NCBI RefSeq assembly: GCF_900113045.1
Contig: NZ_FONY01000009.1
Location: 1 to 64,000 of the forward strand
Direction: 5' to 3'
Length of the DNA: 64,000 bases
Source: Thermoflexibacter ruber
GTDB taxonomy: Bacteria > Bacteroidota > Bacteroidia > Cytophagales > Thermoflexibacteraceae
Part shown: piece by piece, positions 36,601-45,820 of the stretch
How positions within the stretch are numbered: position 1 is the stretch's first letter
Layout: the number at the start of each line of letters is the position of its first letter
Notes under the pieces: generated by a model
Told to the model about the DNA's origin: nothing
What the model saw: the letters and a program-made list of their open reading frames with translations, nothing else
Database searches by the model: none
Made by a program: the position numbers and the translations under genes

Positions 36601-36697
36601 GGAACGCGGATAATGCTGATTTTACTTAATAAAACACAGATTTTGGGGCAGCCATTAGTGCCAGTCTGTCTAATCTGTAAAAATCTGTATTCTAAAA
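36601..36697. repeat. Block with repeated CTGATT/CAGATT/ATCTGTA words
   Basis: Contains GGATAATGCTGATTTT, then CACAGATTTTGG, and later TAATCTGTAAAAATCTGTATTC. Similar strings with repeated ACGGATT/ATCTGTGTAAT words are scattered in many bacterial genomes. It resembles a decayed intergenic repeat rather than a gene. Not confirmed here by a second copy in the window. Confidence 0.35.
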
Positions 36698-36982
36698 TTA
36701 TCATATAAAAAATTTATTCATTTATACATAAGTAAAAACTTTATTCATCATAAATAAGACATAATTAAGAACAATCATTATGAGGCTGTAGAGAAAAAAG
36801 CCAAGATAACAGAAAAAGAATGAAGAAGGTTTGTAGTCTTGACTTTTACTGTTAAATTTGAACGGCGAGTAATTTTTCAATATAAATAAAGAATACATGA
36901 TTTTGCCTTTTATTTTTTAATTACATTTACACAAAAATTTCTTAAACAATCTTTTATCACAAAAAGTAATTTAAGGGCTTTA

Positions 36983-37085
36983 AGTTAGGAATTATGAGTT
37001 TTGAATAACTTTATTTATTTTTATACGTCAATTCATATTTCATTGTTTTTAATTCATCATTAGTCAGTCATCATTTATAATTTAG
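36983..37085. repeat. Heptamer tandem repeats in opposed orientation, upstream of sdhA
   Basis: Left block 36983-37010: AGTTAGG, AATTATG, AGTTTTG, AATAACT. Right block 37030-37085 in phase: AATTCAT, ATTTCAT, TGTTTTT, AATTCAT, CATTAGT, CAGTCAT, CATTTAT, AATTTAG, ending four bases before ATG. AATTCAT is the complementary form of ATGAATT. About 19 bases separate the blocks. A 15-base string (ATCATTTATAATTTA, 37070-37084) also occurs at 25238-25252 before gyrB. Confidence 0.5.
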
Positions 37086-37089
37086 ATAT

Positions 37090-39003
37090 ATGAAGTTAGA
37101 TTCTAAAATTCCCGATGGACCGTTAGCGGAAAAGTGGTACAAACACAAATTTAACCTCAAATTGGTAAATCCCGCTAACAAGCGTAAATACGATATTATC
37201 GTGGTCGGTACAGGTTTAGCTGGGGCTTCTGCGGCGGCTTCTTTGGCGGAGTTGGGCTACAATGTCAAAGCTTTTTGTTTTCAAGATAGTCCTCGTAGGG
37301 CGCATAGCATTGCGGCTCAGGGCGGTATCAATGCAGCAAAAAACTATCAAAATGATGGAGATAGCGTTTTTCGCTTATTTTACGATACCATTAAGGGTGG
37401 AGATTTTAGAGCGAGAGAGGCAAATGTGTATCGCTTAGCAGAAGTAAGTGTAAATATCATAGACCAATGCGTTGCTCAGGGTGTTCCTTTTGCGCGTGAG
37501 TACGGCGGTTTGCTGTCTAACCGCTCTTTTGGTGGCTCGCAAGTGTCGCGTACTTTCTATGCCGCAGGGCAGACAGGTCAGCAGTTGCTTTTAGGAGCAT
37601 ACAGCGCACTCAGCCGCCAAGTAGCTACGGGCAAGGTACAAATGTTTACACGTACAGAAATGCTTGACGTAGTTATCATTGATGGGAAAGCCAGAGGCAT
37701 CGTTACAAGAAACTTAGTTACAGGAAAGATAGAATCCCACGCCGCACATGCAGTTTTACTTTGCACAGGGGGTTACGGGAACGTCTTTTACCTTTCTACC
37801 AATGCTATGGGAAGCAACGTAACTGCGGCTTGGAGAGCGCATAAGAAAGGGGCTTTCTTTGGGAATCCATGTTTTACGCAAATCCACCCTACTTGTATCC
37901 CTGTTTCTGGCGACCACCAATCTAAGCTAACATTGATGTCAGAATCTTTGAGAAATGACGGAAGAGTGTGGGTGCCAAAGGATAGTAATGATAAACGCAA
38001 AGCACAAGATATTCCAGAAGAGGATAGGGATTATTTCTTAGAAAGAAAATATCCTTCTTTTGGAAACTTAGTGCCAAGAGATATTGCTTCCAGAAGTGCC
38101 AAAGAAGTTTGCGACCAAGGCAGAGGCGTAGGGGCAAGCGGCTTAGCAGTATATTTGGACTTTGCAGATGCCATTAAAAGAGACGGCAGAAAGAAAATAG
38201 AAGAAAGGTACGGCAACCTTTTTGATATGTACCAGCAAATCACTGGAGAAAATCCTTATGAAACCCCTATGCGTATCTATCCTGCTGTTCACTATACTAT
38301 GGGAGGTTTATGGGTAGATTACAACCTCATGACTACTGTACCTGGTCTTTATGCACTTGGCGAAGCAAACTTCTCTGACCATGGGGCAAATCGCTTGGGC
38401 GCAAGTGCCTTGATGCAAGGACTGGCAGATGGTTACTTTGTGATTCCTTATACTATTGGAGACTATTTGGCAGGCATGCCCCCAACCAAGATAAGCACCG
38501 ACCACCCTGAGTTTAAGAAAGCAGAGGAAGACGTAAAAAATCAAATTAATAAGATATTGAGCATCAATGGGAATAAGACAGTTGACCAATTCCACAAAGA
38601 AATGGGCAAAATTATGTGGGACTATTGTGGAATGGCTCGCAATGCCGAGGGTTTGAAGTTTGCAAAAAAACGTATGCAAGAAATTCGCGAAGAGTTTTGG
38701 AGCAATGTAAAAGTAACAGGTACAAACGAAGAACTCAATATTACTTTGGAAAAAGCCTTGCGTGTAGCGGATTTCTTGGAATTAGGGGAACTAATGATAG
38801 ATGATGCCGCTCATAGAGAGGAGTCTTGTGGCGGACATTTCCGCGAGGAGTACCAAACTCCCGAGGGCGAAGCAGAGAGAAATGATGAGAAATTTGCTTA
38901 TGTAGCCGCTTGGGAATACAAGGGAGCAAATCAGCCTGAGGTATTGCACAAAGAAGAATTGCTATTTGAAAATGTAAAATTGACCAAAAGAAGCTATAAA
39001 TAA
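37090..39003 (+). CDS. sdhA: Succinate dehydrogenase/fumarate reductase flavoprotein subunit
   Basis: FAD-binding catalytic subunit. The FAD-binding fold is at 34-57 ([20 protein letters not shown]), the FAD-His region is [15 protein letters not shown], and active-site segments [11 protein letters not shown] and [17 protein letters not shown] are present. The C-terminal capping and helical domains extend to 637 aa, typical of the FrdA/SdhA type of Bacteroidota. It oxidises succinate or reduces fumarate together with SdhB at 39008. No SdhC anchor is upstream or downstream. Its start follows the heptamer repeat region, and no clear promoter is visible in the 920-base gap. Confidence 0.96.
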   Translation: MKLDSKIPDGPLAEKWYKHKFNLKLVNPANKRKYDIIVVGTGLAGASAAASLAELGYNVKAFCFQDSPRRAHSIAAQGGINAAKNYQNDGDSVFRLFYDTIKGGDFRAREANVYRLAEVSVNIIDQCVAQGVPFAREYGGLLSNRSFGGSQVSRTFYAAGQTGQQLLLGAYSALSRQVATGKVQMFTRTEMLDVVIIDGKARGIVTRNLVTGKIESHAAHAVLLCTGGYGNVFYLSTNAMGSNVTAAWRAHKKGAFFGNPCFTQIHPTCIPVSGDHQSKLTLMSESLRNDGRVWVPKDSNDKRKAQDIPEEDRDYFLERKYPSFGNLVPRDIASRSAKEVCDQGRGVGASGLAVYLDFADAIKRDGRKKIEERYGNLFDMYQQITGENPYETPMRIYPAVHYTMGGLWVDYNLMTTVPGLYALGEANFSDHGANRLGASALMQGLADGYFVIPYTIGDYLAGMPPTKISTDHPEFKKAEEDVKNQINKILSINGNKTVDQFHKEMGKIMWDYCGMARNAEGLKFAKKRMQEIREEFWSNVKVTGTNEELNITLEKALRVADFLELGELMIDDAAHREESCGGHFREEYQTPEGEAERNDEKFAYVAAWEYKGANQPEVLHKEELLFENVKLTKRSYK

Positions 39004-39007
39004 TACT

Positions 39008-39778
39008 ATGAAGATAACATTGAAAGTTTGGCGACAAAAAAACGCCCAAGATAAAGGAAGATTAGTTACTTACCAATTGAATGATGTTTCTCCTGATATG
39101 TCATTCTTGGAAATGTTTGACGTACTGAACGACGAGCTGCTTTTGAAAGGGGAAGACCCTATAGCTTTTGACCATGATTGTCGCGAAGGAATTTGCGGCG
39201 CATGTAGTATGTTTATCAATGGAAAGCCACACGGTCCCCTACAAACTACGACTTGTCAGTTGCACATGAGGTCTTTCAAAGATGGCGATACCATAGTAGT
39301 CGAACCTTGGAGAGCAAAGCCTTTTCCAGTATTAAAAGACCTAATAGTAGATAGAAGTGCCTTTGACCGCATCATGCAGGCGGGAGGTTATATTTCGGTG
39401 AATACAGGGGTAACTGTAGATGCAAACGAGATTCCTATTCCTAAAAATATTGCAGATGAGGCATTTAGCGCAGCTACTTGTATTGGTTGCGGGGCTTGCG
39501 TTGCCGCTTGTAAAAATGCTTCTGCCATGCTTTTTGTTGCTGCAAAGGTTTCTCAGTTGGCACTTTTACCACAAGGACAGGCAGAAAGAAAACGTAGGGT
39601 GCAAAAAATGGTAGCACAGATGGACGCAGAAGGCTTCGGTGCATGTACAAATACAGGGGCTTGCGAAGCAGAGTGTCCTAAGCATATTTCTATCACCAAT
39701 ATAGCTCGCTTGAATAGAGAATACCTGACTGCTAAGATAGCCTCAGAGGAAATGATAGAGGAGGAAGTAGTAGCATAG
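39008..39778 (+). CDS. sdhB: Succinate dehydrogenase/fumarate reductase iron-sulfur subunit
   Basis: Electron-transfer subunit that passes electrons between the flavoprotein and quinone. Cluster ligands are visible: C58, C63, C66 and C83 for the [2Fe-2S] (CREGICGAC...TTTCQ), C158, C161, C164 and C168 ([11 protein letters not shown]) and a later [15 protein letters not shown] for the [4Fe-4S] and [3Fe-4S] clusters. Length 256 aa is normal. It starts four bases after the sdhA stop, so the two are translated from one mRNA, and a strong terminator follows. Lack of a linked membrane-anchor gene is noted under sdhA. Confidence 0.96.
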   Translation: MKITLKVWRQKNAQDKGRLVTYQLNDVSPDMSFLEMFDVLNDELLLKGEDPIAFDHDCREGICGACSMFINGKPHGPLQTTTCQLHMRSFKDGDTIVVEPWRAKPFPVLKDLIVDRSAFDRIMQAGGYISVNTGVTVDANEIPIPKNIADEAFSAATCIGCGACVAACKNASAMLFVAAKVSQLALLPQGQAERKRRVQKMVAQMDAEGFGACTNTGACEAECPKHISITNIARLNREYLTAKIASEEMIEEEVVA

Positions 39779-39807
39779 TAGGCAAGTCATTTAATACTCA
39801 ATCGTTT

Positions 39808-39849
39808 AGACGTTCCATTTTCTTCTGTATGAAATGGAACGTCTTTTAT
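39808..39849 (+). terminator. Terminator of sdhAB
   Basis: Perfect 13-base stem AGACGTTCCATTT/AAATGGAACGTCT (39808-39820 with 39832-39844) followed by TTTTATT. The left side lacks a strong A-run, so it mainly serves the plus strand. Confidence 0.85.
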
Positions 39850-42510
39850 TCATACCCTAAACCCTACCACACATATATCGTCTATTTGGCGTGTTTTTCC
39901 TTGCCACTGAGCAAGATTTTCTGCCAAAAGCCGTTCTTGTTCTTGCATAGGCAAATAGTAAATTTGATGCAGAAACTCTCTGAATTTACGAATAGAAAAA
40001 CCTCTACCCTCCGTCCCTCCAAACTGGTCTTGGTAGCCGTCAGTAAAGAGGTAGAAAGTCGTTTTCTCGGATTCATCATTAGGCAAGGAGATTTGTTGCT
40101 TGGTATAATAAACGTCTTGTTTTGTAGTATTACCTCCTATTTCGTAGTGGTCGCCTTTGAGGTAGAATAGTTCTCCATTCTGCACATAAACAATAGGGTT
40201 CTTCGCACCTGCAAACTCTACTTTTCTATTTTCCTTGTCTATCAGCACTATGGCTAAGTCCATGCCGTCCCTATTAGCTGTTTTTTCCTGTTGGAGCGTG
40301 TATTTGATGCCTTTACTTAATTCATTCAAAATGAGTTCGGGGGAATAAATTTTTTTCTCATCTACAATTTCCTTGAGCAAGTTACTCCCAATCAATGACA
40401 TGAAAGCACCGGGTACGCCATGCCCCGTGCAATCCACTACTGAAAAAAGAATACGATTATCTGGAAGCATCCGCAGCCAATAAAAATCTCCACTGATAAT
40501 GTCTTTAGGTCGGAAAAGCAGGCAATACTCTCCAAAAGTAGCTTGCATTTGCTCTGGCAGAGGTAGAATGGAATGTTGTATGCGTTTAGCATAAGTGATG
40601 CTTGCTGTAATATCTCTATTTTTGGCAGCAATAATTTCATTCTGTATGCTTAGTTGGCGAAGGCTACTTTCTAATTGTTCATTAGTTACTAAAAGTTCTT
40701 CGGCATTTTGTCTGATTTCTTCCTCTGAGGTACGTAGCTCCTCGTTAATTTCTTGGATTTGCTTTTGTTGTTTCTCTAAGGTTTTATTTTTTTCTTGGAT
40801 AAGTTTACGTTGCCTATTGGAACGCCTAATCGCCCAAGCCATAATCAACATGATGAGCAGAGCGGCTAAACCTCCTAAATAGACAAAGCGTTCTCGCATC
40901 TTTTGCTCTTGCAATTCTTGCTTTAGCTGTAAATTCCTGATTTGATTTCTATTTCTCTCTAATTCTATCGCTTTTTGCTGTTCCTCTTGCGCTACTTTTT
41001 GCTTTTCTAAGGCTAATTCTTGCATGATTTTTTCCTGATTCAAGGTCAAAATTTGTTGTTTTTGACGCTCTGTTTCAAGGAGCTGCTCGGCAAGGCGAAG
41101 TTGTTGCTCGGCTCTTTCTTTGGCAAGGCGTTGGTTTTTCACGTTGGCTTCGTTCAGTTCACTTTCCTTTTTTAGCAAGGTTAGTTCTTGCTCTTTTTTC
41201 TCTGCCTCTAACAATGCCTGCCTGAGTGCGAGGCTTTGTTTTTCTTTTTCAGACAAAAGCAAGAGCAAATCACTTTCTCTTTCTTGTGCTTCTATACGTT
41301 TTTTCTGAAGATTCTCCTTAGATTTAGTTGCTTGATTTTCAATGATTTTACTATATTCATCTGCTTTTTTGAAAGCATCTTGTGCCGCTTTGAAATCATT
41401 TTGACGATTATACACCTCGCTCAAAATTAAATAGCTATCTTTCAGTTGCTTGTAAGCATTGGCGGGAGTGGCTATTTGGACAGCTTGGTTAGCATATTGG
41501 AGTGCTTGAAAGGGATTTTGACTTAGTAGGCTATTGGCTGCCACTAAATTGTACTTATCTGCCAAATCTTCTGGAATATTTCTTTTTTTCTCTATTTCAA
41601 TAGCTTGTAAGTGGTATTCTTGTGATTTAGTAAAGTTGCCAAGCATAGAGTAGGTTACAGCAATATTGCTTAGGATAGTGGCATCTTTCTGTTTAATTTT
41701 CTCAAAAGTAGCAATAGCAGATTGAAAATAAGCCTCTGATTGAGCCAAATCGCCTTTTTGTCGGTATAAGTAGCCTAAATTTTGTTGCGTAAATGCCAAC
41801 TGATTTATTTGCTTATTTTTCTCATAAATACTGCTTAATTCTTGGGTGTAGTGGATAGCTTCCTCATAGCGTTTTTCAGCGGTGCAAACTACTGCTATTT
41901 TTGTAAGTGCTTCTGTTTCTGTTTTTATGTCATTACTTGCATAGGCAAGATTGACCAATTCTGCATAGTTTTTCTCTGATTCTGCTAATTGCCCGTTTAG
42001 GTAGTAAGTTTCGGATAAAGAAGAAAGTACTTGCTTTTGAAGTTCTATGTTTTCACTTTGTCTGTAATATTGATAGGACTTTTGAAAATACTCTATAGCT
42101 TTTTCATATACTTGATTTTTTTTGTAGATAGAGCCAATATAGTGTTGTAAATCAGCCACTTTTTGATTGTTTTTGTCTTTTTCGTGAAGTGAAAGGGCTT
42201 GTAAGGCATACTCTACAGCCGTTTCATACTCTTGCTTTTGTAAATATAAGTCTGCTATTTTTTGGCACAAACTCCCTATTACGGTTACACTTCCACTCTC
42301 ATCGGTTAAGTCTAAGGCTTGTTTGAAATAAGAAATAGCATTGTCTATCTGGTTAGTTTGCTTGGAGATGGTAGCCAACTGTTCTAAAATCTGCACTTTT
42401 TCTGCTTGGGAGTTAGATTTTTGCAAACGCGCAAGTAACTCTCCTCTGTCTTGGGCATGACACAGGGAAAGGTATAAAATAAAAAACGCTATGAAAAAAA
42501 TATTTTTCAA
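39850..42510 (-). CDS. TPR-SpoIIE (PP2C) signalling phosphatase
   Basis: An 886-aa membrane protein. Signal peptide (ending SLCHAQ), then about 9-10 tetratricopeptide repeats (30-400), a long coiled coil (390-540), one transmembrane helix (about 546-566), another coiled coil, and a SpoIIE-type phosphatase (about 633-886). The catalytic motifs are DIISGDFYW, SVVDCTGHGVPGAF and TDGYQDQFGG. The TPRs face the periplasm if the helix crosses once, so the protein would relay an outside signal to a cytoplasmic phosphatase. Its output module is nearly the same as those at 8687 and 53885. No STAS or anti-sigma partner is adjacent. Confidence 0.92.
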   Translation of the reverse strand: MKNIFFIAFFILYLSLCHAQDRGELLARLQKSNSQAEKVQILEQLATISKQTNQIDNAISYFKQALDLTDESGSVTVIGSLCQKIADLYLQKQEYETAVEYALQALSLHEKDKNNQKVADLQHYIGSIYKKNQVYEKAIEYFQKSYQYYRQSENIELQKQVLSSLSETYYLNGQLAESEKNYAELVNLAYASNDIKTETEALTKIAVVCTAEKRYEEAIHYTQELSSIYEKNKQINQLAFTQQNLGYLYRQKGDLAQSEAYFQSAIATFEKIKQKDATILSNIAVTYSMLGNFTKSQEYHLQAIEIEKKRNIPEDLADKYNLVAANSLLSQNPFQALQYANQAVQIATPANAYKQLKDSYLILSEVYNRQNDFKAAQDAFKKADEYSKIIENQATKSKENLQKKRIEAQERESDLLLLLSEKEKQSLALRQALLEAEKKEQELTLLKKESELNEANVKNQRLAKERAEQQLRLAEQLLETERQKQQILTLNQEKIMQELALEKQKVAQEEQQKAIELERNRNQIRNLQLKQELQEQKMRERFVYLGGLAALLIMLIMAWAIRRSNRQRKLIQEKNKTLEKQQKQIQEINEELRTSEEEIRQNAEELLVTNEQLESSLRQLSIQNEIIAAKNRDITASITYAKRIQHSILPLPEQMQATFGEYCLLFRPKDIISGDFYWLRMLPDNRILFSVVDCTGHGVPGAFMSLIGSNLLKEIVDEKKIYSPELILNELSKGIKYTLQQEKTANRDGMDLAIVLIDKENRKVEFAGAKNPIVYVQNGELFYLKGDHYEIGGNTTKQDVYYTKQQISLPNDESEKTTFYLFTDGYQDQFGGTEGRGFSIRKFREFLHQIYYLPMQEQERLLAENLAQWQGKTRQIDDICVVGFRV

Positions 42511-42641
42511 CTAAGCAATAGTGTACTGAACAAACTCCTCATTTAGAAAAATTTATCTATTATTTATACTTTGAAAAGTGTGTGATAATAGATAAAATTA
42601 CGGTAAATTATCAATTATTCGCAAATTCTGAAAGGAAAAAA

Positions 42642-44180
42642 TTAGGTAAGCATCTTTATCTCATTACTAATTCTTTTTACTTGCTCAAAAAACATATAAC
42701 TTTCTAATATTTTATGATTTACCTTAATCTCAAATACATTTTCGCAATGAGAGCAAAGCCATATAAGTAGCTGATACTGGCACTTGCTCATACTCATTTT
42801 TTCTAATTCAAATTCTGAATCTAAGTTCTTGGCTGACTCCACTACCAAGATATGTTGATATTCTTTCAGTTTCAAAATGTCCTCTTTGAACTGAAAAAGG
42901 GCTTGGTGCTTAGTAGGGAGTTTTTTGCGTTCCTTCTTAGACATTTCTAAGTGATTATCTTGCCAATAGAGTTCGTTGTTCAGAAAATCAAAATCATAAT
43001 CTAAGTTTAAAGAATTTTTTTGGTATAACTCATTAGAAATCAGGTCTGCATTTAATAATTCAGATGTACAGTAGGCAAAATAACCTACCCCTGTATCTGC
43101 ACAGCTATTGGGTGTGATAATCAAGTGCTTACTATTCTCTCTGTCTATTCTTGCCCCATAAAGCGTAATATCCTGATAGGCATAGTGTTCTATTAGGTTC
43201 GTGTCCACATATTTTTCATCTTCCGCAGAGTGAACTGCTCTTACCCTGAATCCTTTTTTTCCTTCTAAAATGTTGAAAATATTATTTTCATGGATAAAAA
43301 GTGCATCTTTGAGCGTAAACAAGGTACGGGGTCTTTCAAAAACTTCTACACCAAGTATTTCATTGTGCTTTTTGCGGAAAGCCTCTTTGAGTTTTTGATA
43401 TTGTTTTTGCAATTTATTTTCATCTATGACCTCGATAAATCCCGTAGCGATAATGCCTGTTGGGATAACTACAATACCTATTTTGAGCAAGCCTATGATT
43501 GCCGCAATCAACTTACCCAAAGGAGTAACAGGCATCAGTCCATTTTCTATATGTCCTGTAGCATCATCTACAAAAACAGCAAAAGCCCAAGTCATGGCTG
43601 TAAAAATATCCTTAATTTTAGTTTGTTCACCTCCTACCCCATTGCCAAACTCGAAGTCATTTTCTACTTCATAAAGCAATACAGAAAGAAAAACAGTAGC
43701 TACTATGACGACCAGAGCGGATTTGACTAACTCAGTCTGTTTTTTTATAATTGCCCTAAGAATCAGCTCAATAGAATGGTCGTGCTGAAAAGCTTTGAAT
43801 ATGCGGAGTAAGCGTAGGGTCAGGAAATAATCGTGATGTGCTGTATTGCTCAGCAAGAAAATCATGGGGGGAATAACCGCCGCAAAATCTATAAGTAGGT
43901 AAAAAACAAGTAAAGTCCTCTCCCACTTGCGTCTGTGTCGAATAAAAAGAATATCCAATACAGATAGTTTAGAGAGCAACTCTACCAAAAAAATGATAGT
44001 AACAATGGTTTCAAATGCCTGAAGATTAGGCAAGTAATCCATCGGTAGGATAGTTTCTAAGGTAACTACCAAAGTACTTACCAAGATAGTAGCATAGATA
44101 AAGTTATCTATCTGCTTAGCAATTGGTGTAGTTTTTACGTTCAGGTCAAAAATCTCGGCAATGAGTTGTCTATTTACCAT
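42642..44180 (-). CDS. Ion-transport (VIC) family channel homologue with altered selectivity filter
   Basis: A 512-aa protein whose first 260 residues have the layout of a voltage-gated-type cation channel: six hydrophobic segments, an S4-like TLRLLRIFKAF helix, a pore helix (FTAMTWAFAVF) and S6 (GIVVIPTGIIATGF). In K+ channels the pore helix runs into TVGYGD. Here residues 202-215 are VFVDDATGHIENGL, with the canonical filter missing, while the surrounding VTPLGKLIAAIIGLL is kept. The C-terminal half (260-512) is cytoplasmic and unrecognised. It may conduct another ion or be a regulatory homologue. Confidence 0.75.
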   Translation of the reverse strand: MVNRQLIAEIFDLNVKTTPIAKQIDNFIYATILVSTLVVTLETILPMDYLPNLQAFETIVTIIFLVELLSKLSVLDILFIRHRRKWERTLLVFYLLIDFAAVIPPMIFLLSNTAHHDYFLTLRLLRIFKAFQHDHSIELILRAIIKKQTELVKSALVVIVATVFLSVLLYEVENDFEFGNGVGGEQTKIKDIFTAMTWAFAVFVDDATGHIENGLMPVTPLGKLIAAIIGLLKIGIVVIPTGIIATGFIEVIDENKLQKQYQKLKEAFRKKHNEILGVEVFERPRTLFTLKDALFIHENNIFNILEGKKGFRVRAVHSAEDEKYVDTNLIEHYAYQDITLYGARIDRENSKHLIITPNSCADTGVGYFAYCTSELLNADLISNELYQKNSLNLDYDFDFLNNELYWQDNHLEMSKKERKKLPTKHQALFQFKEDILKLKEYQHILVVESAKNLDSEFELEKMSMSKCQYQLLIWLCSHCENVFEIKVNHKILESYMFFEQVKRISNEIKMLT

Positions 44181-44202
44181 TAGAAATATTGGTTAAGTAA
44201 TT

Positions 44203-44658
44203 TTATAAAAGTCTTCTGTGATAATTGATTTGCCCTAAGTGATAGTCTAAGTGCATAGCCAAATGTATCAAAAAGTAAGAGGTAGGCATTGGGTAGCCAA
44301 AAACTTGTATAGGGTACTCTTGGGCAAGCTGCTCCTCAGTAAGTTGGGGAAGCACCTCTTTGACAACAACAATCGTGCTTTCTATGTCTTTGATAAGCTG
44401 ACTTTGTGGAATATTTTCTGAAGAAAACTCTGCTTCTCTATTTCTTACGAAGCCCGTTTTCCCCAAAATAGCCCCTATAAAATGCCTAAGATTGCCTGTG
44501 AGGTGCAAGCAAAGATTTCCTGCGGAATTATTAATACTTCCGCTTACTTGCCAAAGTTTTTCTTCGCTTTCATAGCTTTGGATTTCTTGTTTCAGTTTGC
44601 TCAAATCTCGCTCGTAGAGCGCAACGAGGTGCTTAATAAGTAGTTCCATGTATGCCAA
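44203..44658 (-). CDS. DinB-superfamily protein
   Basis: A 151-aa four-helix protein of the DinB/YfiT superfamily, often metal-binding thiol-transferases or of unknown function. Histidines at the ends of helices (NLCLHLTGNLRHFIGA near 50-60 and YFLIHLAMHLDYHLGQINYHRRL near the C-terminus) match the metal triad of the family. M4 (position 44649, MELLIKHLV) could be the start. It lies 22 bases downstream of the channel gene's start, with both on the minus strand, so it is upstream of the channel and possibly co-transcribed. The substrate is unknown. Confidence 0.82.
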   Translation of the reverse strand: MAYMELLIKHLVALYERDLSKLKQEIQSYESEEKLWQVSGSINNSAGNLCLHLTGNLRHFIGAILGKTGFVRNREAEFSSENIPQSQLIKDIESTIVVVKEVLPQLTEEQLAQEYPIQVFGYPMPTSYFLIHLAMHLDYHLGQINYHRRLL

Positions 44659-44705
44659 AAAAGATTAATTTAGATTTTACATATGTACGGGGTAAAAAAA
44701 TTGAG

Positions 44706-44761
44706 ATAATAGTCTTTTAAATCTTTTTAGCCATTGACATGATGGCTGAGTCGACTATTAT
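44706..44761. repeat. Nested inverted repeats between two minus-strand genes
   Basis: Outer arms ATAATAGTC (44706-44714) and GACTATTAT (44753-44761) are perfect complements. Inside, AGCCAT (44729-44734) and ATGGCT (44742-44747) form a second perfect stem with a seven-base loop. On the minus strand it lies between the end of the glycosyltransferase gene at 44796 and the start of DinB at 44658. It may be a terminator, an operator or a small structured RNA. Confidence 0.45.
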
Positions 44762-44795
44762 TATGTGTTTTACTTAGTCCAAAAGTAAATGAAAA

Positions 44796-45815
44796 TTAGG
44801 TAAAAAATCTTACTTTTAGCCAATATATGCTGTTTTTTAAATAGTAAAAAAATCTTTTTTCTTTTATGCAAAGGAAAAAAACTTGTAATAGCCCAATGAG
44901 TATGCTTCCTTTTTGTAGATTGGTAAAGGCACCCGACTCAGAGGAATTAGCCAACCAAAAATTTTTATTATAAAAGATTCTTTTAAATGCCTTTTTGAGA
45001 TTTTTATCCGTTTGAACTAAAGACTTGTATATAGAGTAAAACCCCAATCCGTAACTTAATACTTCACTTAGCCAGATTTTAATAAACTTTTTGCTATTAT
45101 CCGCTAAAATTTTTTTCTCATTATTTGTGCAGGTTTCAAAAATATGCTGAATAATCCTTACTCTTTCGTTACGGGTCAAATCGATATATTTGCTATCACT
45201 GCTTATTCCTGTGCCAGAGTAAGATGCAATAATTATATCCACATATAAATACTGAAAACCAAAGCGAAAAGCCTCATACTCCATTTTTGTGTCTGCACAG
45301 ATTTTATAGCTTTCATCAAAATTTCCTGCCACTTCAAACACTTTCTTGCTCATCAGTATTGCTTGGTGGTAAATAGACTCTCCTGCAAAGAAATATTTAT
45401 CAAATTTAGTGCTTTTATAAGAATGAGTGTGATTCGCAAAATTGATGATTATATCTCCTACAATGACACCAATATCTTCATTTATACTTTTTTCAAATAT
45501 ATCGCTTAATACACTATTGCCGTATAACCTATCATCTGCCCCCAAAAAATATAACCAATCTCCTTTGGAAAGGCTGATTCCTTTATTCATGGCATTGTAA
45601 ATGCCTGTGTCTTTTTCAGAAACATATTTTAAGTGAGTGTATTTTGAGGCGTATTCTTTTACTATTTCCATAGTATTATCCGTGGAAAGTCCGTCTATTA
45701 TCCAATGCTCAAAATAGGGATAGGTCTGTGAGGCAACACTTTCTATGCAGGCTATTAATGTTTGGGCGGCATTAAAAGTCGGAGTAATAACACTGATGAA
45801 AGGCGAATTATTCAT
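44796..45815 (-). CDS. Family 2 glycosyltransferase (WcaA/GT-A type)
   Basis: A 339-aa GT2 enzyme with the nucleotide-sugar site SVITPTFNAAQTLIACIES, IIDGLSTDNTMEIV, the donor region EKDTGIYNAMNKGIS and the metal motif LGADDRLYG (DD). A C-terminal hydrophobic region (about 290-325) may peripherally anchor it. It lies five bases after the other glycosyltransferase gene on the minus strand; the two form an operon and probably act on the same glycan. The sugar and acceptor are unknown. Confidence 0.9.
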   Translation of the reverse strand: MNNSPFISVITPTFNAAQTLIACIESVASQTYPYFEHWIIDGLSTDNTMEIVKEYASKYTHLKYVSEKDTGIYNAMNKGISLSKGDWLYFLGADDRLYGNSVLSDIFEKSINEDIGVIVGDIIINFANHTHSYKSTKFDKYFFAGESIYHQAILMSKKVFEVAGNFDESYKICADTKMEYEAFRFGFQYLYVDIIIASYSGTGISSDSKYIDLTRNERVRIIQHIFETCTNNEKKILADNSKKFIKIWLSEVLSYGLGFYSIYKSLVQTDKNLKKAFKRIFYNKNFWLANSSESGAFTNLQKGSILIGLLQVFFLCIKEKRFFYYLKNSIYWLKVRFFT

Positions 45816-45820
45816 GATTT

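Larger units (their letters stand above)
36170..37089. other. 920-base gap without a gene, upstream of sdhA
   Basis: No frame here looks coding; stop codons are frequent on both strands. It holds a short inverted repeat at 36561-36581 (TTAGATGA/TCATCTAA), a block with repeated CAGATT or CTGATT words (36601-36697), and heptamer repeats at 36983-37085. An sdhC membrane-anchor gene would be expected here but is absent. Confidence 0.6.
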
